Shown: piece after piece, positions 52,428-61,570 of the stretch | Numbering within the stretch: the first letter of the stretch is position 1 | How the letters are laid out: the number at the start of each line of letters is the position of its first letter | Assembly (NCBI GenBank): GCA_002309195.1 | Contig: DBWY01000004.1 | Location: 86,211-150,210, forward strand | DNA: 64,000 nt | Source: Treponema sp. UBA1226 | GTDB lineage: Bacteria; Spirochaetota; Spirochaetia; Treponematales; Treponemataceae | Direction: 5' to 3' | Notes under the pieces: model-generated | The model's database searches: none | What the model was told of the DNA's origin: nothing | Seen by the model: only the letters and a program-made list of their open reading frames with translations | Made by a program: the position numbers and the translations under genes

Positions 52428-53393
52428 TTAATAAGATTGCCAATCCGCTTCTGCTTTTACGCACAGTTTTTTGTCGGTTACAGGGTGAATCAACTCAAGT
52501 GACTCGGCGTGCAGCATAAGTCGAGAATTTGCGCGGCCGCCGTAAAGACTGTCGCCGATAATTGCAAAGCCGCTTTGGGCAAGATGAACTCTTATCTGGT
52601 GGGTGCGGCCAGTTACAGGGTGACACTCGAGAATGCAAATGCCCGCGCGCCGTTGCCGGATTTTAAAATCTGTTACGGCAAGGACGCCGCCTTTTGACTC
52701 TGGAACACTTCCCCACTTTCCCTGTGCAGACTTTGAACTTATGCGGCCAAGATAATTTTTTACGGTAAACGAGTCTTTGATTTTTGGCGAGTCTTCGACT
52801 GCAGCGATATATGTTTTAGTAACCGGGCGCTGCGACACCGCGCTTTGACTTGACTCGAGTTCAAGCTTTGCAGAGTCAAACATATCAAATATTGCTTTGT
52901 TTACTTCGCGCTTTTTCGTAAATAAAATTACGCCCGAAGTTTCTTTATCAAGCCTGTGCATGATGCCGACATAAGGCGGATTTCGCAAACCCGGATTTTT
53001 GCTCCACAAATACCGGACGACCGCGTCATGCAGATTGTCGCGCGAATCCACGATTGTCTTTTCCGTCGGAAAGTGACACGGCTTATTTATAAAAATCAGA
53101 TAGTCGTCCTCATACAAAACTGCTTCGGGCGTTACTTCAAACTTAATGTCATCTGCAGGTTTTTCAAAAAACAATTTTTCTTTATCTATAAAGGCGCTCA
53201 CCTTTGAGCCAGATCTTAAATCAAATGCCGGGATCCGCACGACACGGCCATCAACCGAAACACATCCTGATATAATAAGACGTCTTATTTTACTGTTTGA
53301 AATTTCGCACCCTAAAGTTTCTGGAATAACTTTTCTAAGAAACTCATTAAGGCGTACATTAGAAGAAACAGTAAAAATAAGGTTCTGGTTCAT
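52428..53393 (-). CDS. RluA-family 23S rRNA/tRNA pseudouridine synthase
   Basis: 321 residues. An S4-like N-terminal domain (about 1-75, ISGCVSVDGRVVR) is followed by the catalytic core with HRLDKETSG (catalytic Asp), a KTYIA strand and TGRTHQIRVHLA. It isomerises uridine to pseudouridine in rRNA or tRNA. An insertion of about 15 residues rich in Ser/Gln occurs just before KTYIA. Third gene of the asnA group (32-bp gap). Confidence 0.92.
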   Translation of the reverse strand: MNQNLIFTVSSNVRLNEFLRKVIPETLGCEISNSKIRRLIISGCVSVDGRVVRIPAFDLRSGSKVSAFIDKEKLFFEKPADDIKFEVTPEAVLYEDDYLIFINKPCHFPTEKTIVDSRDNLHDAVVRYLWSKNPGLRNPPYVGIMHRLDKETSGVILFTKKREVNKAIFDMFDSAKLELESSQSAVSQRPVTKTYIAAVEDSPKIKDSFTVKNYLGRISSKSAQGKWGSVPESKGGVLAVTDFKIRQRRAGICILECHPVTGRTHQIRVHLAQSGFAIIGDSLYGGRANSRLMLHAESLELIHPVTDKKLCVKAEADWQSY

Positions 53394-53425
53394 ATTTTTA
53401 TTCCGCTTGAAAGATTAAAGAGGAC

Positions 53426-54436
53426 TTAAATAAAATCGTACTCAGGGCCTTCATCTCCTGCATAAACTTTAACCCTGCAGTTTTCCATGCAGACATTGTC
53501 AGAAAAGGCACTTAAGTTTAGCGAAGCCGGGCTTAAAAGATCATCAGGGCTGTAAGAAAGCTCAAGGACAGTTTCTTCGTTTTCTTCGTCAACCCGGCTG
53601 AAAGCACCGTAAAGCATTACAAGGTCTTTTGCAATTTCAAAAAGATGCTCTTTATGCTTTTCTTCAAACTTCATTTCAAGAAAAAGAAGCTGCATTTTTT
53701 CGATTTCCTTATGTGTAAAGCTTTCGATTTTTTCGACATCTTTTGGGTTTACGTTATTGCACTCAAGCCATTCTGCAAAATCAGAAAAGAATTTTGAAGG
53801 CGCAATCTTTAAAGGCATTATCACGCAGTTAAACCATGGAACCGCCCTTCCTGATGTGTAGAAAATCTTTGCAGCAGCCGCAATTTTTTTTGAGTATTCA
53901 ATATCCTGGCTTGAATAAGTTCCAGTACACTTTTCCTTTAAGTCAGATTTTTTTTCAATCTGAGGAAAATCTATGTGGTTTGGATAAAGTGTTACTGCAA
54001 AATCGATTCTGTCGCGGAACGATTTAAAAGAATCTCCCTGGCTTAAAGCAAAATCAAGGTCAAAACCAAAAACAAGACCGGCATTGTTTAAAAGAGCAGC
54101 TTTTTTTGAATAAAGCTTTTTGTCAAAAAGAAAAACCTTTTTGTCTTTTTCTGAAATCTGGTTTTTACTTTCTGTCATAGGAATTTCAAGAGAACAGAAA
54201 AGATTTGAAACAAGCGAAATAATTTCGCCGTCAATAATCTGAGGTTCGATTTTTAAACTGATATAGCAGTCAGGAATATCTTTTGCGGCGAAATTTAAAA
54301 AACGTATTAACTTCTTTTTATCCGATGCAAGAATCTGATCGTGAACATAAAGTTCGGTAATCTTTTTCTGCGCAAAAGTCTTTAACTCTGCTTCGAGACT
54401 ATCGTGATTAAAATTATATTCAGCACCCTGCATCAA
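53426..54436 (-). CDS. Radical-SAM-like TIM-barrel protein lacking the cluster cysteines
   Basis: 336 residues. Residues about 15-130 read like the first half of an Elp3/B12-type radical SAM barrel (EAELKTFAQKKITELYVHD, then DCYISLKIEP and later GFDLDF), and GRAVPWFNCVIMPL resembles the C-terminal half. There is no CxxxCxxC, so it cannot hold the usual 4Fe-4S cluster. I do not recognise a named family; a degenerate radical SAM paralogue is the best reading. Three bases after asnA and before an RluA-family gene; a link with either is not evident. Confidence 0.5.
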   Translation of the reverse strand: MMQGAEYNFNHDSLEAELKTFAQKKITELYVHDQILASDKKKLIRFLNFAAKDIPDCYISLKIEPQIIDGEIISLVSNLFCSLEIPMTESKNQISEKDKKVFLFDKKLYSKKAALLNNAGLVFGFDLDFALSQGDSFKSFRDRIDFAVTLYPNHIDFPQIEKKSDLKEKCTGTYSSQDIEYSKKIAAAAKIFYTSGRAVPWFNCVIMPLKIAPSKFFSDFAEWLECNNVNPKDVEKIESFTHKEIEKMQLLFLEMKFEEKHKEHLFEIAKDLVMLYGAFSRVDEENEETVLELSYSPDDLLSPASLNLSAFSDNVCMENCRVKVYAGDEGPEYDFI

Positions 54437-54439
54437 AAA

Positions 54440-55534
54440 CTATTTTAACTGCAAAAGTTTGATTCCGGCTTTCTTACATGCCGCAAATTCTTTTTCCGGC
54501 CAGATAGAAACCTGTGTTTCACCGATGTGAGCCTTTCTTAAAAGGAACATGCAAAGGCGCGACTGTCCGATACCGCCGCCGATTGTCTGTGTAAGTTCGC
54601 CTTTGAGAAGTTTTGAGTGGAACATAAGCTTTGCCCTTTCTTCTGCATCTCTTTCTTCAAGCTGAAGCTGTAAAGAATGTGCATTAACTCTTATTCCCAT
54701 TGATGAAAGCTCGAGAGGAAGCTCAAGGACAGAATCCCATACAAGTAAGTCACCGTTAAGGCCTCTGTGTCCGTCACCGCTTTCTGAAATCCAGTCATCG
54801 TAGTCAGGAGCACGGCCGTCATGAATAGTTCCGTCAGGAAGTTTGCCACCGATTCCGCAGATAAATACTGCACCATATTTTTTTGTAACGACAGCTTCCC
54901 TTTCTTTTGGAGAAAGATTAGGATACTGTCTCTGAAGATCATCAGAATAAAGGAAAGTTACCTGTTCAGGAAGAACCGGTTTAATCTGAGTATAACGGTC
55001 ATAAATAAAAAATTCTGTGCGTTTGATGCAGCGGTAAATTTTATTTACGATTTCGTGAAGATAATAAATCGTTCTGTCTTTTTCGTCGATTGCCATTTCC
55101 CAGTCCCACTGGTCAACGTAAATCGAATGAAGTGCATCGATATCGTCATCAGGTCTGATGGCGTTCATATCTGTGTAGATTCCGAATCCCGGAGTCATCT
55201 TTAAATCTGTTACTTTAAGTCTCTTCCATTTTGCAAGTGACTGAACGATTTCGAGTTTTTCATCATTGAGCTGTTTTACCGGAAAAGATACCGGGCGCTC
55301 GATTCCATTTAAATCATCGTTAACACCAGTTGATGCTCTAACAAAAAGAGGCGCTGTTACTCGAGTTAAATTCAACTCGGTAGAAAGCGCCATCTGAAAA
55401 AAGTCCTTGATTAAGACGATTGCATGTTCTGTTTCTTTTTCACCCAAAATTGATTTGTAGTGTTTTTTAGGCAGAATTGTTTTTTTTGAAACTGATTTTT
55501 TTGATGCGACGGTTGTCTTTGATGATTTAGCCAT
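54440..55534 (-). CDS. asnA: Aspartate-ammonia ligase (asparagine synthetase A)
   Basis: 364 residues from ATG 55532-55534 (AGAGGA upstream); an upstream in-frame start has no SD. After a Lys/Ser-rich head (residues 1-25) the AsnA family follows: ELNLTRVTAPLFV, NDDLNGIERPVSFPVK, MNAIRPDDDIDALHSIYVDQWDWE, and GGGIGQSRLCMFLL at the end. It makes asparagine from aspartate, ammonia and ATP. The basic head, about 25 residues, is longer than in E. coli AsnA. First gene of the run with the radical-SAM-like and rluA-type genes. Confidence 0.93.
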   Translation of the reverse strand: MAKSSKTTVASKKSVSKKTILPKKHYKSILGEKETEHAIVLIKDFFQMALSTELNLTRVTAPLFVRASTGVNDDLNGIERPVSFPVKQLNDEKLEIVQSLAKWKRLKVTDLKMTPGFGIYTDMNAIRPDDDIDALHSIYVDQWDWEMAIDEKDRTIYYLHEIVNKIYRCIKRTEFFIYDRYTQIKPVLPEQVTFLYSDDLQRQYPNLSPKEREAVVTKKYGAVFICGIGGKLPDGTIHDGRAPDYDDWISESGDGHRGLNGDLLVWDSVLELPLELSSMGIRVNAHSLQLQLEERDAEERAKLMFHSKLLKGELTQTIGGGIGQSRLCMFLLRKAHIGETQVSIWPEKEFAACKKAGIKLLQLK

Positions 55535-55556
55535 ATGAATTCCTCTATAGATAAAA

Positions 55557-55585
55557 ATAATAACACTTAAAATATTTTTTCGCAA
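55557..55585 (-). promoter_or_regulatory. asnA promoter
   Basis: Minus sense: TTGCGA (55585-55580), 17-bp spacer, TATTAT (55562-55557). Short leader of about 16 nt with AGAGGA. Confidence 0.6.
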
Positions 55586-55629
55586 TAGAAAATAATTCTG
55601 TATATAGTATCCATGTTGAATTTACTCAA

Positions 55630-55658
55630 TTGAAGTGCAGATTTTTTTCCTTTATAAT
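55630..55658 (+). promoter_or_regulatory. Promoter of the nuclease gene, predicted leaderless
   Basis: TTGAAG (55630-55635), 17-bp spacer, TATAAT (55653-55658), then 7 nt to ATG 55666. No SD. Confidence 0.7.
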
Positions 55659-55665
55659 TGAATAC

Positions 55666-56562
55666 ATGAAAAAACGGCCGCTTTACATTGTAATCATGAT
55701 ATTATGTTTTACAGCATCCATAGCCCTCCTCCTGTCACTTGCAAAAAATGAGGATACGACAGAAAAAGCAGACCCTGACGCGCCGGCCACTACCCTCGCC
55801 GCAAACGACCTTCATTTAGAAATTCCGCTTTGCCCCCGCGACTGCCTTTTAATTTCAGAAGACGACACAAAAGGCGTGCTTGAAACACCCGAAAAAGAAG
55901 ACAGCCACCAGATAATCCGGCATGCAGGTTTTACACTCTGCTACCGCGAAAAATACGAACAGGCCGAATGGGTAGCCTACACCCTCGACTCAGAAAAAAT
56001 CCAGAAAAATGTTGCAAGAAAAGACAACTTTCGCTCAGACCCCAAAGTCCTTACAGGCTCTGCAACGCCTGCAGATTACAAAAAATCAGGCTATGACAGA
56101 GGACACCTTGCTCCAAGCGCCGACATGACATACAGTTTTGAAACGATGGACGAATCCTTTTTTATGAGCAACATGAGTCCTCAAAAAGCAGACTTTAACC
56201 GGGGCCTCTGGAAAGACCTTGAACACGAAGTGCGCTGCTTTGCAGAACGCTTTGACCTACTCTACATCGTAACAGGTCCTGTTTTAGATAAAGCTGAATT
56301 TAACTCAATAGGAAAAAACTGTGTTGCAGTTCCCGATTTTTACTATAAAGCAATTCTTGGTGTTCGTAATGATGCTTACTTTGCAATCGGCTTTATTCTT
56401 CCTAACGAAAAATGCGAAGGTACGATATGGGATTATGCAGTTTCTGTAGACGAAGTAGAAAACCGTACCTTTCTTGATTTCTTTTATCTTCTTGAAGATG
56501 ATGCCGAAAATAAAATAGAAGAAAGTTTTGAACTTTCTGACTGGATGGTAGAAAATGAATAA
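55666..56562 (+). CDS. Exported or membrane-anchored DNA/RNA non-specific endonuclease (NUC1 family)
   Basis: 298 residues from ATG 55666. A hydrophobic N-terminal signal or anchor (about 5-22) precedes the beta-beta-alpha-metal nuclease: DRGHLAPSADM with the general-base His, FMSNMSPQ with the metal-binding Asn region, and WKDLEHEV. It should cut extracellular DNA and RNA for nutrient use. The family's catalytic set looks complete. Ends with an 8-base overlap with the following aldolase gene. Confidence 0.9.
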   Translation: MKKRPLYIVIMILCFTASIALLLSLAKNEDTTEKADPDAPATTLAANDLHLEIPLCPRDCLLISEDDTKGVLETPEKEDSHQIIRHAGFTLCYREKYEQAEWVAYTLDSEKIQKNVARKDNFRSDPKVLTGSATPADYKKSGYDRGHLAPSADMTYSFETMDESFFMSNMSPQKADFNRGLWKDLEHEVRCFAERFDLLYIVTGPVLDKAEFNSIGKNCVAVPDFYYKAILGVRNDAYFAIGFILPNEKCEGTIWDYAVSVDEVENRTFLDFFYLLEDDAENKIEESFELSDWMVENE

Positions 56563-57127
56563 AAATTATCTTAAGAATGCAGAAAACTTTTTTTCAAAAA
56601 TCAGGGAATATAAAATAATTCCGCTTGTAAAAATAGAAAACGAAAATGACGCAGAAAAAACCGCCGAACGCCTTTTATCGACCGGTCACAAAATTGCAGA
56701 AATCGCATACCGCACGAACGCCGCAGGTAAATGCATAAAATACATAAGCCAAAACTACCCGGACCTTCTTGTAGGAGCCGGAACCGTTACTAATGTAAAA
56801 ACTGCACGCGATGCAATTTCTAACGGCGCAAAATTTATCGTAATGCCCGGCTTTGATAAAAAAACAGTTCTTTACTGCATAAAAAAAGGCGTTCCTGTAA
56901 TTCCCGGGGTTATGACACCTACAGAAATTATGAACGCCTCATCTTACGGTCTTAAAGTATTAAAGCTTTTCCCGGCAGTACTTTCCGGCGGTACAAAGCT
57001 TTTACAAGCTCTCAAAGGTCCGTTTAATGACATCATGTTTATCCCGACCGGAGGAATTACAGAAGAAAATACAGACGAATATCTTAGCCTTTCTAACGTA
57101 ATCGCAGTCGGCGGATCATGGAAATAA
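56555..57127 (+). CDS. eda: KDPG/KHG aldolase, C-terminally short
   Basis: 190 residues. Family marks: IPLVKIEN, EIAYRTNAA (catalytic Glu), GAGTV, PGVMTPTEI, Schiff-base Lys in LKLFPAV, and PTGGITEEN. The protein stops right after GGSW-Lys, whereas Eda proteins usually run on for about 20 more residues as a final helix. It cleaves 2-keto-3-deoxy-6-phosphogluconate in sugar-acid catabolism. The start overlaps the nuclease gene by eight bases. The short end may be natural or the result of a point mutation or frameshift. Confidence 0.86.
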   Translation: MNKNYLKNAENFFSKIREYKIIPLVKIENENDAEKTAERLLSTGHKIAEIAYRTNAAGKCIKYISQNYPDLLVGAGTVTNVKTARDAISNGAKFIVMPGFDKKTVLYCIKKGVPVIPGVMTPTEIMNASSYGLKVLKLFPAVLSGGTKLLQALKGPFNDIMFIPTGGITEENTDEYLSLSNVIAVGGSWK

Positions 57128-57196
57128 AAAATCCCCGCACCTGTTTTCCAGTTTCCACTTTTCATTATCAGATGCCAGATTGTAAAAATTTACCAG

Positions 57197-58708
57197 TTAG
57201 ATTTCCAGACTTTTTATTTCCTGCCATACGTATGGAGCAGAAAGTACATACCGGTCATTAGGAAAATAAACATAATCTTCATATTCACTGTATTTTCTCA
57301 TCTTAAGCAAAAGCTCTTCTGTATTATTGGAACTATCAAGTTCATAACCGATATACTCATCAAAAATAGGTTCATCTTCCCACTCATGATAAATATTTGT
57401 TACAACAATCTTTTTGAGTTTATTACCACAAAGATAATAAAAGCCCTCTACACTGTCGACAGGAGAAGAGAAACGGTTTCCATGAATTACAGGAGATTGC
57501 GGAATGCGGGACCACTGCATGATTTCAAGATGATTATAACAGAACCACTCGTCTAATCCAGAAGTATCAATTTTATATGCGACATTATTTTTTACAAGCA
57601 CTAAATCTACAATTTCTATATCCTCATAATCATAGCTTTCAATAAATGACCATTCTCTCGAGCATGCTTCCTGATTATTAGCTGCAAAAGTTGAAAGAAG
57701 AAGCTGTTTTTCTTTTGTTTCAAAATCTGTCCATTCAGAAGCATACATACTTATGTAACGCGCAGGTAAGTTATAATCTTTACCATCTATCTGTATTTTA
57801 TACTCATTGCAATACACATCATCTATATATACATAAGCGTTGGGGTTTTCTATATCTGCAGGACCTTTAACAACTACTTCTGTTCCTGCCTTAAATTTCT
57901 TTGATCCAATTGTAACATCACACATTAAGTAATGTCTGATATCTGCAATACGCTCCATACCCCAATCACTGATAGGAATTAACCCAGGCATATAATATAC
58001 AAACTCTGGAACCGATTCAGGCGGATTCATTTTCTTATTTGCAGGAGTAAATTCTTTTAAAGGGTTGTCCTTTGCTTCTTTAATCATTTTAAATGATTCT
58101 TTAACAATTCCATCAGCATTATCCAGCGCATGAGGATTTGTACACATTTTAAAATCATCAGACAGAACAAATCTTATTAAATCTATATTAGATGAATTCT
58201 TTGAATAAATATCAATAAACGGCCATATTCCCTCTGCTTCATCATAAAGCGAAACATCAATTTTTCTGTCTGCCAGCTTTAAAAAGATATATAATTTATC
58301 AGCACTACTTTTAACAAGATAATAAAGTGCATTCCTTCCGTCATGATCTTTTACATTAATATCCTTTACATCTTCAATAATTTTAGAGCAAACCTGCAAT
58401 TCAGAATCAAAGCATACAAATAAAGGATATATTCCATTTGCATCAGCAAGATTAACATCTGCTCCAGCTTCAACACAGGCATTAAAAACATCAATAGTCA
58501 TGGATGGAAGAAACTTTGTCAAAACAGTATATCCGTCTTGAGAAAAAGCGTTCATGTCATATTTATTCTTTCTGACATTTTCCATTACTTCAGGTGTAAG
58601 ACCTGAATATTTTTCAAGGTCTTTCCAGATATCTTTTTTTACACCACATGAACAAAAAACTGCACAGAGCACTACAAGCCCTGTAAAAAAACTGATACTT
58701 TTTTTCAT
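57197..58708 (-). CDS. Ankyrin-repeat-type lipoprotein
   Basis: 503 residues from ATG 58706-58708 (GAGGTG upstream), chosen because it opens a signal peptide with lipobox CSC (Cys about 20). Residues about 55-150 contain ankyrin-like units (SQDGYTVLTKFLPS, VEAGADVNLADANGIYPLF, INVKDHDGRNALYYLV). The rest is beta-rich and Tyr/Asp/Glu-rich with an SH3-like segment near 280-320 (KAGTEVVVKGP). Function unknown; the anchored ankyrin part suggests protein binding at the envelope. No close partner: it stands alone between eda and apt. Confidence 0.76.
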   Translation of the reverse strand: MKKSISFFTGLVVLCAVFCSCGVKKDIWKDLEKYSGLTPEVMENVRKNKYDMNAFSQDGYTVLTKFLPSMTIDVFNACVEAGADVNLADANGIYPLFVCFDSELQVCSKIIEDVKDINVKDHDGRNALYYLVKSSADKLYIFLKLADRKIDVSLYDEAEGIWPFIDIYSKNSSNIDLIRFVLSDDFKMCTNPHALDNADGIVKESFKMIKEAKDNPLKEFTPANKKMNPPESVPEFVYYMPGLIPISDWGMERIADIRHYLMCDVTIGSKKFKAGTEVVVKGPADIENPNAYVYIDDVYCNEYKIQIDGKDYNLPARYISMYASEWTDFETKEKQLLLSTFAANNQEACSREWSFIESYDYEDIEIVDLVLVKNNVAYKIDTSGLDEWFCYNHLEIMQWSRIPQSPVIHGNRFSSPVDSVEGFYYLCGNKLKKIVVTNIYHEWEDEPIFDEYIGYELDSSNNTEELLLKMRKYSEYEDYVYFPNDRYVLSAPYVWQEIKSLEI

Positions 58709-58761
58709 AAAACACCTCAAAACGCGCCGTAAAATGCGCTTAAATTTTTTATCTATCAACT

Positions 58762-58804
58762 AAAAAAAATCCACGGCTTTAAGTTTTAGTTTAAGTCGTG
58801 GATT
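58762..58804 (-). terminator. Rho-independent terminator of apt
   Basis: Minus sense: AATCCACGACTTAAA / CTTAAAGCCGTGGATT with a CTAAAA loop and an eight-T tract (58769-58762). Confidence 0.88.
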
Positions 58805-58814
58805 ATATGGCAGA

Positions 58815-59348
58815 TTATTTTCCGCCGTAATTAATTATCGTAGTAATTTTAGAAGGAGCAAGAACTTTTTCGTATTCAAGTTCAGGAAGCCCTATAACAC
58901 CAAAGAAATCAGAAACAGTTCCACCACCCTGCTCGATAAGATTTCTGGCTGCAACTAAAGTTCCACCGGTTGCAATCAAGTCATCTATAACAAGATAATT
59001 CTTTCCTTTTTCTACATCAGATTTATGAACTTCTACCTCGGCCATGCCGTATTCGAGAGCATATTTACAGGAATAAGTATCACCAGGAAGCTTACCTTTT
59101 TTTCTTATCAGAACAAGCGGAAGCCCAAGCTTTTCTGCAAAAGGAGCTGCAAACAAAAAGCCGCGTGACTCAACTGCAGCAACTGCATCAATTTTTGCGT
59201 CCCTGTAAATTTCTACCATTTTATCGATAACAAATTTAAAAGCCTCTGGCTTTACAAAGACACCGGTAATATCATAAAAAAGAATTCCAGGTTTTGGAAA
59301 ATCGTGAACACGACGGATAGCCCCGTCAAGCATTTCTAAGTCTGTCAT
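58815..59348 (-). CDS. apt: Adenine phosphoribosyltransferase
   Basis: 177 residues. The N-terminal FPKPGILFYDIT, ESRGFLFAAP, RKKGKLPG, and the PRPP loop VIDDLIATGGT are diagnostic. It salvages adenine to AMP. Promoter TTGACT (59386-59381), 17 bp, TAAAAT (59363-59358) lies nine bases before the ATG, so the leader is only two or three nucleotides. Own terminator downstream. Confidence 0.95.
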   Translation of the reverse strand: MTDLEMLDGAIRRVHDFPKPGILFYDITGVFVKPEAFKFVIDKMVEIYRDAKIDAVAAVESRGFLFAAPFAEKLGLPLVLIRKKGKLPGDTYSCKYALEYGMAEVEVHKSDVEKGKNYLVIDDLIATGGTLVAARNLIEQGGGTVSDFFGVIGLPELEYEKVLAPSKITTIINYGGK

Positions 59349-59357
59349 AATACAGTA

Positions 59358-59386
59358 ATTTTATTACCGTAAAGCATGAAAGTCAA
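59358..59386 (-). promoter_or_regulatory. apt promoter, near-leaderless
   Basis: Minus sense: TTGACT (59386-59381), 17-bp spacer, TAAAAT (59363-59358), nine nt to ATG 59348, and no SD. Confidence 0.6.
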
Positions 59387-59436
59387 TTGCGAAGAGCCTG
59401 GCCGGCTATTTTTACAGCCACTGCCTTCCAGAGCCC

Positions 59437-60378
59437 TTACACTTTTGCCATTGCGCTGCGTTTTTCTCTTACAGCTTTTAAAATTGAATTTAACTCAGAA
59501 GCATTTTCTGTTTCTATTGCCGTCTTTATCTTCGAAAGAGAATTTTCAAATGAGTTTATCATAGAAACAAGTTCTTCTTTGTTAAGTAAAAAAAGCTCGG
59601 TCCACAAAGGAGCATTTATAAGCGCAATACGGGTAAGGTCTTCGTAACTTCCACCACCGAATGCCGTAATTTTATCGTCTTCTGCACTGTCTACAAGACT
59701 TGAAGCAATTACATGACAAAGCTGGCTTGTAAATGCAATTTTATGATCGTGAGTTTTATAATCAGTTTCGATGATTCGCTTAATTCCGAGTTTTGTAATA
59801 AGCTCGCGCATTAAAGAAAGGTTTTCTTCGCTGTTTGATTTTTGAGGCATTAAAATATAATTTCGACCTTCAAAAACAGTTCCGCTTGACGCGCTGTATC
59901 CTTCTTTTTCGTTTCCTGCCATCGGATGTCCGAGAATAAAATCTACATCGTCACGAAGAAGCTTTGCACCGTCTTCAAAAACCTTCTGAGCTATCAATGT
60001 TTTTACGCCGGAGATGTCTGTTACAATTGAACCGGATTTAAAGGCGTTTTTATGTTCAGCAAGAAAGCGCACCGTAGCACGCGGATAAAGACAGATAAAA
60101 ACAAGGTCGCATTTTTCAAGCATTTCATCTGCCTCGCGGGGCGCAAACCATTCGTCAATGATATTTTCATCCTTTGCGTTTTTTAATGAATCAAGATTCA
60201 TGTCCATCGCAAGGATTTTTCCGCATGAGTGGTCACAAGAAAGACCGTCAAGGCCCTCGCCTATTTTAAAAACTTCTGTACTTAAAGAAAATACTTTCTG
60301 TTTAATTGCCTTTGCGATTGAACCGCCCATAAGACCAAGTCCGACAAACCCGAATGTCATATCATTAAGCTTTTTCAT
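59437..60378 (-). CDS. tyrA: Prephenate dehydrogenase
   Basis: 313 residues, AGGGG before ATG 60378. Rossmann motif GFVGLGLMGGSIA at the N-terminus, DISGVK, HPMAGNEKEGYSAS (the catalytic His region), and a helical C-terminal dimerisation part with FTSQLCHVIASSLV. It makes 4-hydroxyphenylpyruvate, the committed step to tyrosine. Cotranscribed with the DAHP synthase gene 16 bp upstream and so under the tyrosine attenuator. No ACT domain. The insert near residues 35-55 (GLDGLSCDHSCG) is unusual. Confidence 0.92.
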   Translation of the reverse strand: MKKLNDMTFGFVGLGLMGGSIAKAIKQKVFSLSTEVFKIGEGLDGLSCDHSCGKILAMDMNLDSLKNAKDENIIDEWFAPREADEMLEKCDLVFICLYPRATVRFLAEHKNAFKSGSIVTDISGVKTLIAQKVFEDGAKLLRDDVDFILGHPMAGNEKEGYSASSGTVFEGRNYILMPQKSNSEENLSLMRELITKLGIKRIIETDYKTHDHKIAFTSQLCHVIASSLVDSAEDDKITAFGGGSYEDLTRIALINAPLWTELFLLNKEELVSMINSFENSLSKIKTAIETENASELNSILKAVREKRSAMAKV

Positions 60379-60394
60379 CTGCGCCCCTGATTTT

Positions 60395-61426
60395 TTAGCA
60401 AGTTCTTCCGTCTAAAGCTGCATATTTTGGAAGAATCTTCATCAAATCTGCAAACTCTTCAGGTCTTAAACTCTGTTCGCCATCGCACAAAGCTTTTTCC
60501 GGATTGTTGTGAACTTCGATGATAAGTCCGTCTGCCCCTGCGGCAACTGCAGCCTTTGCAAGTGTCGGAACCATCCAGCGAAGTCCCGAAGCATGACTCG
60601 GGTCAATGATGATAGGAAGGTGACTTTCTTTTTTCAAATACGGAATTATGCTGATATCCATACAGTTTCTTGTGTAATTATCAAATGTTCTAATTCCACG
60701 TTCGCAGAGAATTACGTTTTCGTTTCCGGAAGCCATGATGTATTCTGCGCTCATAAGTAATTCTTTTACAGTTGCACTCATTCCGCGTTTTAAAAGAATA
60801 GGCTTTTTAACTTTTCCCATTTCCTTTAAAAGATCAAAATTCTGCATGTTGCGTGCTCCAATCTGAATCAAATCTACATCATCAAAATACTTTAACTGTC
60901 TTATATCCATTAATTCTGTTACGATAGGAAGGCCTGTTTCTTTTTTTGCCGTAACAAGAAAATCAAGTCCTTTTTTTCCAAGTCCCTGGAACGAGTATGG
61001 ACTTGTGCGCGGCTTAAATGCACCGCCTCTTAAAAATCTGGCACCAGCTTTTTTAACAGCCTTTGCAATTTCTACAACCTGTTCTTCTGTTTCAACAGAA
61101 CAAGGTCCTGCAATTATTCCGATTGATTTTTTACCGAATGTACTGCCCTTTACGCCCGGCTGATCTGTTCCGACAGAAACAATTGTATCTTCCGGATGAA
61201 ATTTTCTGCTTGCCATTTTATATGGAGCAGATACACGCTGAACTACATCAACAACTTCATTTGCACATATTGCATTTGCATCGAGCGAAGAAGTATCACC
61301 TAAAAGTCCTACGATTGTAGTGTTTTCACCCTTTGAAAGATGAATTCCAAAGCCACGCTTTTTCCAGTTCTCAATGAACTCTTCTACTTTCTTTTCTTCC
61401 GCATTCTTTTTAAGAATAATAATCAT
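60395..61426 (-). CDS. aroF: DAHP synthase, type I-beta with N-terminal regulatory domain
   Basis: 343 residues; SD AGGAAGG before ATG 61426. Residues 1-70 form a ferredoxin-like/ACT-type regulatory domain as in the Thermotoga enzyme, which is feedback-inhibited by Tyr or Phe. The barrel shows IAGPCSVET, RGGAFKPRTSPYSFQG, QIGARNMQNF, LLKRGMSA, CERGIRTF and DPSHASG. It condenses PEP and erythrose-4-P at the start of the shikimate pathway. First structural gene behind the tyrosine leader at 61511-61582. Confidence 0.93.
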   Translation of the reverse strand: MIIILKKNAEEKKVEEFIENWKKRGFGIHLSKGENTTIVGLLGDTSSLDANAICANEVVDVVQRVSAPYKMASRKFHPEDTIVSVGTDQPGVKGSTFGKKSIGIIAGPCSVETEEQVVEIAKAVKKAGARFLRGGAFKPRTSPYSFQGLGKKGLDFLVTAKKETGLPIVTELMDIRQLKYFDDVDLIQIGARNMQNFDLLKEMGKVKKPILLKRGMSATVKELLMSAEYIMASGNENVILCERGIRTFDNYTRNCMDISIIPYLKKESHLPIIIDPSHASGLRWMVPTLAKAAVAAGADGLIIEVHNNPEKALCDGEQSLRPEEFADLMKILPKYAALDGRTC

Positions 61427-61447
61427 TTCAACACCTTCCTGTTAAAC

Positions 61448-61479
61448 AAAAAAAAAGGAACCCTTTTACAGAGTTCCTT
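61448..61479 (-). terminator. Attenuator terminator before aroF
   Basis: Minus sense: AAGGAAC (61479-61473), loop, GTTCCTT (61461-61455), then a nine-base T tract ending at 61448. It lies between the leader peptide and aroF, so it is a conditional stop. Confidence 0.88.
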
Positions 61480-61570
61480 GTAATTTACAATTGTAATTTA
61501 TCAAAAAATATTACAGGCACTCTGCTACGCTTTTGTGAGAATAATAATAGTAATAATAGTATGCCTGCAA
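61476..61570 (-). promoter_or_regulatory. Alternative leader stems of the tyrosine attenuator
   Basis: Arm 1 TTGCAGGCA (61570-61562) pairs with arm 2 TGCCTGTAA (61519-61511), enclosing the tyrosine codons. Arm 2, as CCTGTAAT (61517-61510), can instead pair with arm 3 ATTACAAGG (61484-61476, one bulged A), whose end is part of the terminator's 5' arm. Ribosome stalling on Tyr codons would mask arm 1, free arm 2 to bind arm 3, and so prevent the terminator. Confidence 0.7.
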
